Shown: one piece after another, positions 30,856 through 35,200 of the stretch
Layout: each line of letters begins with the position of its first letter
How positions within the stretch are numbered: the stretch's first letter is position 1
Source: a virus
IMG/VR virus record: IMGVR_UViG_3300046757_000680
Span: 1-35,200 of that record
Length of the DNA stretch: 35,200 bases
Strand: one strand, 5' to 3'
Notes under the pieces: model-generated
What the model saw: the letters and a program-made list of their open reading frames with translations, nothing else
What the model was told of the DNA's origin: nothing
Databases searched by the model: none
Made by a program: the position numbers and the translations under genes

Positions 30856-31359
30856 CTAGTTTGCATTAATTGATATTGATACAGGAATACGGTCACCTAC
30901 ACTATATTGATTAAATGTATAGCTACGTCCTTGAACGCCGTTCCAATCGTACCAAATTGTATAGTTTCTTACTCGCTGTTGATCTTCATAAAACAATACA
31001 TCGCTACACTGACGTTGTGATTCGTAACCAATAATTTGACGTTGGTTAGCTCTTTTGTTAGCAATGTCAGCACCTACAATAGCACCTAACACAGTCATTG
31101 CATCTTTGCCACTGCCGCCGCCTACTTGGTTTCCAAGTGCGCCGCCAATTACTGCTCCTAACACAGTATCTCCTGTACTAGCTCGACCTTGTGTTGTTCC
31201 GTAAATAGGTACATCTTTTATAATACACTGTTGTCGAGACTGTGGTACTTGTACATTTTCCCAGTTAGTTTCAATTTTTGTAATTGTAGCTAGTTCAGCA
31301 GCCTGTGCTGTAGCTGTAAATGCCAATAAAACTGCTACTGTTGCTAATAAACGTTTCAT
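30856..31359 (-). CDS. Exported glycine-zipper protein (17 kDa surface antigen-like), 167 aa
   Basis: A signal peptide (MKRLLATVAVLLAFTATAQA) precedes a mature part. At about 60-105 is a glycine-zipper pair (GDTVLGAVIGGALGNQVGGG, then DAMTVLGAIVGADIA), typical of Rickettsia 17 kDa antigen and SlyB-like outer-membrane proteins; there is no lipobox Cys. A C-terminal beta-rich part with RNYTIWYDWNG and Cys residues follows. In a cell it would lie in the periplasm or outer membrane, perhaps affecting the envelope or entry of other phages; that is inference. It has its own sigma-70 promoter (31390-31418) and a GGAG ribosome site. Confidence 0.75.
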   Translation of the reverse strand: MKRLLATVAVLLAFTATAQAAELATITKIETNWENVQVPQSRQQCIIKDVPIYGTTQGRASTGDTVLGAVIGGALGNQVGGGSGKDAMTVLGAIVGADIANKRANQRQIIGYESQRQCSDVLFYEDQQRVRNYTIWYDWNGVQGRSYTFNQYSVGDRIPVSISINAN

Positions 31360-31389
31360 ATTCTACTCCGTAAAATTAAGTTATACTAT

Positions 31390-31418
31390 ATAGTAACACA
31401 ATTACACGGTTGTGTCAA
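31390..31418 (-). promoter_or_regulatory. Sigma-70 promoter (TTGACA-17-TACTAT)
   Basis: The minus strand has TTGACA at 31418-31413, a 17-base spacer and TACTAT at 31395-31390. The -35 box covers the last codons of the WYL_2-like gene. The leader before the glycine-zipper ATG is about 25 bases. Confidence 0.7.
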
Positions 31419-31770
31419 CTAAATTATACCAACTTTGCTGATATTCTTCTATAATATTTACACTATTAATACGATCGTAGCGGAAACTACGCCAACCTTT
31501 AGCATTTACGTCCCATACGCTTACAACAGCATCAGATATCTCACGAACTTTCTTTTGGCTCATTGTGTCCGTTTTAGTTGCTGGTGGTTTCATGTCTTCA
31601 CGTAATGTGCAAGTCATTATACGCTTGTCGCCGTTGAGCTTTGTAAAGTCAACTACTACTACGTTTTGATCCAGTAGGTTTTTTAGATCCGCTTTTGTCG
31701 GGATCCCCTTTAGACTTGCTACTGTCTCGCTTACTGAAGATTGCGTCCCAGTTGTCTCTGTATTTTGCAT
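31402..31770 (-). CDS. WYL_2/DUF2693-like SH3-barrel protein, 122 aa
   Basis: The core VVVVDFTKLNGDKRIMTCTL, then REDMKPP, then AVVSVWDVNAKGWRSFRYDR, matches a small phage family (WYL_2, formerly DUF2693) with an Sm/SH3-like barrel. The best ATG is 31770 (MQNTETTGTQSS), with AAAAGG upstream; a GTG at 31794 is possible. The first 40 codons overlap, in another frame, the gene at 31649-31822. WYL-type barrels can bind ligands or nucleic acid; the phage role is unknown. Confidence 0.68.
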   Translation of the reverse strand: MQNTETTGTQSSVSETVASLKGIPTKADLKNLLDQNVVVVDFTKLNGDKRIMTCTLREDMKPPATKTDTMSQKKVREISDAVVSVWDVNAKGWRSFRYDRINSVNIIEEYQQSWYNLVDTTV

Positions 31771-31822
31771 CGTCTGCGCCTTTTCTTCTACCACTGCCTT
31801 TTCCTCCGTGCCATTGGCTCAT
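31649..31822 (-). CDS. Small conserved SQWHGGKGS protein, 57 aa
   Basis: The protein opens MSQWHGGKGSGRRKGADDAK, then YRDNWDAIFSKR, then a Lys/Ser-rich tail ending KRSSS. I recall the M-S-x-W-H-G-G-K-G-S-x-x-R start with a following N/GWDxIF as a hallmark of a conserved small gene in many marine phages. It overlaps the upstream hydrolase by ATGA and the WYL_2-like gene by 122 bases in another frame. The function is unknown. Confidence 0.7.
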   Translation of the reverse strand: MSQWHGGKGSGRRKGADDAKYRDNWDAIFSKRDSSKSKGDPDKSGSKKPTGSKRSSS

Positions 31823-32520
31823 AGTCTTCTCTCAAAGTAAAATTCTAACGGCTCACTTGGTGTTACAAAGTCATCTCGCTCCATTGTAAATTTACCGCCA
31901 TTAACCCATTCATTAATTTTATGTGCAAAGATTAGATTGTTCTTATTGTTCATATGACAAGCTCTTAGCTCTTTGCGCTCACCAGGTTCCCATGTACTAG
32001 TTAATAACTTTCCGTTCTTGTCAATTTTATCTATACCATAATGTACAGTATCTATAAGGCTTATATCATACATACTGAAGCCATCCCCAGCCAAACTCAT
32101 ATCATGTGGGAAACAAGGTATGATTAAAAGATCATGTTGTTGCAATTGTGCTAACAATGCTATATGCGAATCCTGTTCTTGTTGATCGTTCCTAACATTA
32201 AAAAGATAGTTATGGGCTGAAGTTAAAATTTCTTTTGACCTTTGATCAATATCAAACGAGTTTAATGCTAAGTCAATTTGTTGTATTCCCGGCCAATGGG
32301 GTTGATTGAGTAAAGGAATATTCAATCTCCCCCAATTGGTTACGAACATAATATTTAAATCAAAATCGTTATGGTTATCTAAGAAGGTTCTGTAAGCATA
32401 CCAAAAGTTTGCACCCATATGTGCAAAATTAGTAACATCGTGATCTAATAAATTATACCATGCACTTTCTTCGCGCTCACGGGCATGTCCAAAACTATCT
32501 CCGTAGATTCCTATCTTCAT
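31819..32520 (-). CDS. SGNH/GDSL hydrolase-like protein, 233 aa
   Basis: From the ATG at 32520, MKIGIYGDSFGHAREREESA carries the block I GDS motif with nucleophile S10. Strand LNIMFVTNWGRLN and loop NLIFAHKINEWV near the end suit an SGNH fold; the usual DxxH motif is not clear, though H residues lie nearby (CHMNNKNN). Esterase or sugar deacetylase activity on cell-surface glycans is a common role of the fold. It overlaps the 54-residue membrane gene by four bases (ATGA). Confidence 0.65.
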   Translation of the reverse strand: MKIGIYGDSFGHAREREESAWYNLLDHDVTNFAHMGANFWYAYRTFLDNHNDFDLNIMFVTNWGRLNIPLLNQPHWPGIQQIDLALNSFDIDQRSKEILTSAHNYLFNVRNDQQEQDSHIALLAQLQQHDLLIIPCFPHDMSLAGDGFSMYDISLIDTVHYGIDKIDKNGKLLTSTWEPGERKELRACHMNNKNNLIFAHKINEWVNGGKFTMERDDFVTPSEPLEFYFERRL

Positions 32521-32681
32521 AGTTCTTCCCAGATTCCAATAAGTTCTGCAACAGCAAAGAACAATGCTAATAAAATTACTGAACCTGTACCGGCTGCTCC
32601 AATGCAACCGAGTAAACGTACTGCACTCTTAACTAAACTAAGATAAAAATGTTTTTTACTTGGATCTACTGGTTCAACCAT
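32517..32681 (-). CDS. Small membrane protein, 54 aa
   Basis: The frame opens [20 protein letters not shown] and carries a hydrophobic helix (CIGAAGTGSVILLALFFAVA) ending LIGIWEEL. It is coupled on both sides (8-base overlap upstream, ATGA downstream). It is probably a one-pass inner-membrane peptide; no family is recognised. Confidence 0.62.
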   Translation of the reverse strand: MVEPVDPSKKHFYLSLVKSAVRLLGCIGAAGTGSVILLALFFAVAELIGIWEEL

Positions 32682-32793
32682 CTTCAGGTAATCTCCCTAT
32701 TTCTTTAGTTTCTTTTGCACTATAATATAGTGTAATGCCTATACAAATAGGAGCAATCAACATTACACATCCTATTCCTAATATTGCAATCAT
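32674..32793 (-). CDS. Small membrane peptide, 39 aa
   Basis: The ORF opens [20 protein letters not shown], one membrane helix, and ends [13 protein letters not shown]. Its ATG overlaps the clpP stop (ATGA). The coupling on both sides and the clean hydrophobic pattern support it. Confidence 0.5.
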   Translation of the reverse strand: MIAILGIGCVMLIAPICIGITLYYSAKETKEIGRLPEDG

Positions 32794-33407
32794 CGCTTGT
32801 CGACTACTTTGTCAGCAAGTCCGTTTTCTACAGCCTCTTGTGCAGTTAAGAATGTATCAAACTTCATTGTTTCAAACAGTTCTTCGTACGTTTTGCCTTT
32901 TGTGTTATGACGTACATATAATTCTGTTAAACGCTTGTTGATTTTTTGCGACTCTTCGTAGTGTCGTTTAGCATCTTCAAACTGAAGTTCTTGTACGTGT
33001 ACGCTGCCGCTTGTGCCAGGAGTACCTGAACTTACTCTGTGGATCATTGTACGTGACTCTGGCAACACTACACGCTTGCCTGCTGTACCTGCTTGTGCTA
33101 GGAACGAGCCCATTGAACATGCTTGACCCATTACAATTGTACGCACATCACATTTGATGTACTGCATAGTATCGTAGATAGCTAATCCTGCTGTTACAGC
33201 ACCGCCTGGACTGTTGATATATAAATTAATTTCTTTGTCTGGATTCTCAGACTCAAGGTACAGCATTTGTGATACAATAACATTTGCCATATTATCTTCA
33301 ACCGGACCGTTAAGCATAATAATGCGGTCCTTCATTAAGCGACTGTAAATATCCCAAGAGCGTTCGCCGCGAGCTTCTTGTTCAACTACCATTGGAATAA
33401 GTGGCAT
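32790..33407 (-). CDS. clpP: ClpP-like ATP-dependent protease proteolytic subunit, 205 aa
   Basis: ClpP forms a tetradecameric serine protease chamber. Family marks are [19 protein letters not shown], catalytic S98 (GQACSMGS), H123 (TMIHRVSSG) and a likely D184 ([20 protein letters not shown]). The distance from His to Asp is about 12 residues longer than in E. coli ClpP, in the handle region, as in divergent phage and plastid forms. It lacks a long propeptide. No Clp ATPase gene is in the window, so it may pair with host ClpX or ClpA, or act in virion maturation. Phage clpP is known from marine myoviruses. Confidence 0.92.
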   Translation of the reverse strand: MPLIPMVVEQEARGERSWDIYSRLMKDRIIMLNGPVEDNMANVIVSQMLYLESENPDKEINLYINSPGGAVTAGLAIYDTMQYIKCDVRTIVMGQACSMGSFLAQAGTAGKRVVLPESRTMIHRVSSGTPGTSGSVHVQELQFEDAKRHYEESQKINKRLTELYVRHNTKGKTYEELFETMKFDTFLTAQEAVENGLADKVVDKR

Positions 33408-33408
33408 G

Positions 33409-33633
33409 TTAGTATCTCCCTTTAATTGTTAGTTCTTTTGGACCAGCAGTGGTAAATTCCATTCCGTGTGCATTACCTACATAAACCCTGCCGTTCCATT
33501 TCATATGAATCTTATTGTTTGCAATAAATGCATTTAAGGATTCATTTACTCTAATATCGTCAACTTCTGCTTCTACCGCTTGGTCGTTGCGAGTATTAAC
33601 AATAGTAGCTGTCTTTTCAAATTGTTGTCTCAT
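33409..33633 (-). CDS. Hypothetical protein, 74 aa
   Basis: The protein begins [20 protein letters not shown] and continues with alternating beta-type segments ([20 protein letters not shown]), ending ELTIKGRY. It is a likely small beta domain. It overlaps the next gene upstream by four bases and ends one base before clpP, so it is in the clpP operon. No known family. Confidence 0.6.
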   Translation of the reverse strand: MRQQFEKTATIVNTRNDQAVEAEVDDIRVNESLNAFIANNKIHMKWNGRVYVGNAHGMEFTTAGPKELTIKGRY

Positions 33634-33875
33634 TTTTTTCCCATTAATCTAAGGTTAAGTACAAAGTTCTCAACTAACAGTTTAACAATAATTGCGCCAT
33701 CTGTCAAGTGATTTCTTTCCATTTCTAAAACATGTGCTGCCATCATTACATATGCTTCATCTTCTGTGATGTTCAAATCTCCCCAATCAATAGGGTCAAA
33801 CTCAGCACCTTCTTTAGCAAGCTCGACTAAAACTTTTACATCCGGGTTAGTGGGTTCAAACATATCATGTTTCAT
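33630..33875 (-). CDS. Hypothetical helical protein, 81 aa
   Basis: The protein starts MKHDMFEPTNPDVKVLVELA, with an acidic middle (EFDPIDWGDLNITEDEAYVM) and an amphipathic C-terminal helix (GAIIVKLLVENFVLNLRLMG). It overlaps both neighbours by 11 and 4 bases. The function is unknown. Confidence 0.6.
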   Translation of the reverse strand: MKHDMFEPTNPDVKVLVELAKEGAEFDPIDWGDLNITEDEAYVMMAAHVLEMERNHLTDGAIIVKLLVENFVLNLRLMGKK

Positions 33876-34272
33876 ATGGTGTGAATTGTCCGTCTTTAAT
33901 TTTAAATGTGCCGTCTAACCCTGTCGAACGTATATAGGCTCTTCCACCATCAATCATTTTACCATCAACAAAAATACAATCATGATGACTGCTAGAATAA
34001 AACCATTTGTTGTCTTTATCTTTGATCATACCAAATTCAAAGTCTTCTACCATGTCAGCATTTGTGATTAGCACTTGGTCATTATGCCAAAGTAAACCAA
34101 AATACCTATTACCAAATTCTGGGTGCGGAGTGCCTCTATAAAATATATCCGCTGGCTTATCGCTTACCTTTAGATCGGTAGTGCATACATAACGTACAGG
34201 TACACCGTCTTTTTCTGAATAGTGTTCTTCTAATGTATCTGTATCAAATATTTTTGGGTGTTTAATATCCAT
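33865..34272 (-). CDS. Hypothetical protein, 135 aa
   Basis: The protein starts MDIKHPKIFDTDTLEEHYSE. It is beta-rich with many aromatics (PEFGNRYFGLLWHNDQVLIT, NKWFYSSSHHDCIFVDGKMI). No catalytic motif is clear. Its ATG overlaps the stop of the 26-residue peptide (TGATG). It resembles hypothetical proteins of other marine phages in style only. Confidence 0.6.
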   Translation of the reverse strand: MDIKHPKIFDTDTLEEHYSEKDGVPVRYVCTTDLKVSDKPADIFYRGTPHPEFGNRYFGLLWHNDQVLITNADMVEDFEFGMIKDKDNKWFYSSSHHDCIFVDGKMIDGGRAYIRSTGLDGTFKIKDGQFTPYET

Positions 34273-34352
34273 CAGTTTTCCTTATCTATTAGAAACCAAA
34301 CGACTAATAATATACCACTGATTGTTATTCCAATTAATTCAGGTCCTGTCAT
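34272..34352 (-). CDS. Membrane micro-protein, 26 aa
   Basis: The ORF MTGPELIGITISGILLVVWF is followed by LIDKEN and a stop. It is a single membrane helix. The start overlaps the upstream gene by 14 bases and the stop overlaps the next ATG, fitting the local coupling pattern. Small size keeps confidence moderate. Confidence 0.45.
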   Translation of the reverse strand: MTGPELIGITISGILLVVWFLIDKEN

Positions 34353-34497
34353 TTGGTTTCATACCTTTTTTAGTAAAACTTTTTGCTCTACGAACAATTT
34401 CAGTTTCATTTAGTCTGCTATCACTAAGATAGCGTTTCCATTCTTTGAACAATTTTTTGCTATCATTCTTGTTCTTTTTCAGAGTCATCAGTTTCAT
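34339..34497 (-). CDS. Small basic protein, 52 aa
   Basis: The protein starts MKLMTLKKNKNDSKKLFKEW and continues KRYLSDSRLNETEIVRRAKS. It is helical and rich in Lys. A second ATG at 34488 is possible. It overlaps the membrane gene upstream by 35 bases in another frame. No domain is recognised; nucleic-acid binding is possible from charge only. Confidence 0.5.
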   Translation of the reverse strand: MKLMTLKKNKNDSKKLFKEWKRYLSDSRLNETEIVRRAKSFTKKGMKPNDRT

Positions 34498-34681
34498 TCC
34501 ATTTGAGTATTTCTAACTCGCCGTCGTCGCCACGCTTGTAGCGCAAGAAGCCGTTGTCAATAAGACTGTCAATTGTTGCTTCTGTTGCGTTTAAGAAATT
34601 TTGTCGTAGAAACAAATACCAAGTTGCTCCTGACCCTGCAACATATGCTGCCAACAACCACATTACGTTTTCTGTAAACAT
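34463..34681 (-). CDS. Small membrane protein, 72 aa
   Basis: The protein starts MFTENVMWLLAAYVAGSGAT, an N-terminal membrane anchor (about 6-26), and then has a soluble acidic part (ATIDSLIDNGFLRYKRGDDG, ending DDSEKEQE). The start overlaps the previous gene's stop (TAATG). It may face the cytoplasm as an anchored peptide; no family is recognised. Confidence 0.6.
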   Translation of the reverse strand: MFTENVMWLLAAYVAGSGATWYLFLRQNFLNATEATIDSLIDNGFLRYKRGDDGELEILKWNETDDSEKEQE

Positions 34682-34839
34682 TATGCTCTCTCCGCTCTAA
34701 AATTAGAATGTGCTAATCCACTGTACCTACTTGCTGATCCAAATTTCATAAACACTTGATTAATTGCATCATCTTCGTTAAGTGCTCTAACTAAATCTAT
34801 ATGCTTGTTACCTGCATATACATTAAAGTAATAAATCAT
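34681..34839 (-). CDS. Hypothetical phage protein, 52 aa
   Basis: The protein opens MIYYFNVYAGNKHIDLVRAL, then NEDDAINQVFMKFGSASRYS and GLAHSNFRAERA. An AINQVF/FGSASRYSGLA core of this type is, as I recall, conserved in small proteins of T4-like marine phages. It is coupled to both neighbours (ATGA at its start, TAATG at its stop). The role is unknown. Confidence 0.65.
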   Translation of the reverse strand: MIYYFNVYAGNKHIDLVRALNEDDAINQVFMKFGSASRYSGLAHSNFRAERA

Positions 34840-35024
34840 GCACCGTCATCCATCTCAAAGTGTCCCCAGTAGTTTTCTGGCTCTACTGTATCTTCATCCA
34901 TTTGACGGTGTACTTCATCCCATACAGCTACATTACTCAAACCATGTCTACGAATAAACACATCTCGGCTACTCCATGTGGCATCTTCTTGCATTTCTAC
35001 TACCCAATTTCCAATTTTGCTCAT
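34836..35024 (-). CDS. Hypothetical protein, 62 aa
   Basis: The protein starts MSKIGNWVVEMQEDATWSSR and reads through RHGLSNVAVWDEVHRQMDED to ENYWGHFEMDDGA. It is acidic and compact. Its start lies four bases after the stop of the partial gene upstream. No family is recognised, though WVxEMQEDA starts are common in marine phage small proteins. Confidence 0.6.
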   Translation of the reverse strand: MSKIGNWVVEMQEDATWSSRDVFIRRHGLSNVAVWDEVHRQMDEDTVEPENYWGHFEMDDGA

Positions 35025-35028
35025 TTGA

Positions 35029-35200
35029 TTATACCTTATATAGTTTTACATAGTTGAGTCGTGTTTCATTTGCATCAAACAAACGATTCTTAGTTTGAGA
35101 TTTAACCTTTGCTTTGATACGTTTCATATCGCCTACGTTGTGTTCAAACTTGTTCATAAAGCTGATCAAGTTGCCGTCTATAACTGCTGTGTAGTTATAG
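35029..35200 (-). CDS. Hypothetical protein, C-terminal part (cut by the window edge)
   Basis: An open frame enters at 35200 and ends with TAA at 35029-35031. The visible 57 residues include YNYTAVIDGNLISFMNKFEH and a basic helical stretch, KRIKAKVKSQTKNRLFDANE, ending YVKLYKV. No start is visible and no domain is recognised. Confidence 0.6.
   Translation of the reverse strand, partial: YNYTAVIDGNLISFMNKFEHNVGDMKRIKAKVKSQTKNRLFDANETRLNYVKLYKV

Noticed and set aside
31770-31794. GTG at 31794 as the start of the WYL_2-like gene
   Set aside because: The ATG at 31770 has a better spaced AAAAGG; the GTG has no clear ribosome site, though it cannot be excluded.
33690-33715. TTGACA within the 81-residue gene
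   Set aside because: The only -10 candidate is TAAACT inside the coding region and no gene start follows at a useful distance.

Overview
The window looks like part of the genome of a marine, T4-type tailed phage (a myovirus), probably infecting a Gram-negative alphaproteobacterium; the host and the pelagimyophage-like placement are inference. The evidence is A+T-rich DNA, almost all genes on the minus strand, and dense packing with ATGA and TAATG stop/start overlaps. There are also many tiny ORFs of 25-60 codons, T4-type late-promoter boxes of the form NATAAATA, virus-borne tRNA genes, long fibre proteins, an ATP-dependent DNA ligase, a UV endonuclease, ClpP and several host-like auxiliary metabolic genes. 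No stretch longer than about 180 bases lacks a gene.

Layout in coordinate order (minus-strand genes are transcribed right to left). 1-9286: fibre region, with a partial fibre gene holding 23-codon repeats, a small basic ORF and a 2926-residue fibre with four copies of a Cys-Arg-Asp module. 9288-9662: iscA. 9724-10011: a plus-strand zinc-finger gene. 10012-12508: two overlapping exported proteins, each joining an N-terminal cytochrome c domain to a copper monooxygenase-like (PHM-type) domain, with a nested hairpin over the start of the first. 12600-14426: small genes and UvsE. 14477-17116: glycosyltransferase, QueD-like protein, 2OG-Fe(II) oxygenase, a GNG-motif protein and a membrane protein. 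17150-21766: a fibre-like protein, a large hypothetical, a membrane protein, DNA ligase, a SWIM zinc finger and a metallophosphoesterase. 21871-26208: radical SAM protein, two further oxygenase-like proteins, a short fibre-like protein and an SGNH-like protein. 26436-26842: five tRNAs. 26844-27036: a promoter-to-terminator unit with no ORF of useful length. 27020-27969: zinc ribbon, iscU, a basic peptide and a DUF2970 protein. 27966-30017: a lipoprotein with two tandem metzincin-type protease domains. 30070-35200: small phage genes, tRNA-Thr, a glycine-zipper protein, a WYL_2-like protein overlapping a small gene, an SGNH hydrolase, ClpP and a run of small ORFs.

Two promoter classes can be read. 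Six host-type sigma-70 promoters (TTGACA or TTGACT, 16-17 bases, TATAAT-like) lie mostly across the 3' ends of upstream genes. NATAAATA boxes precede fibre-region genes and several small genes. A recurring theme is metal chemistry: two Fe-S assembly proteins (IscU, IscA), a radical SAM enzyme, three probable non-haem Fe(II) oxygenases, two cytochrome c-copper fusions and two zinc proteases. Whether these act as one programme is a hypothesis.
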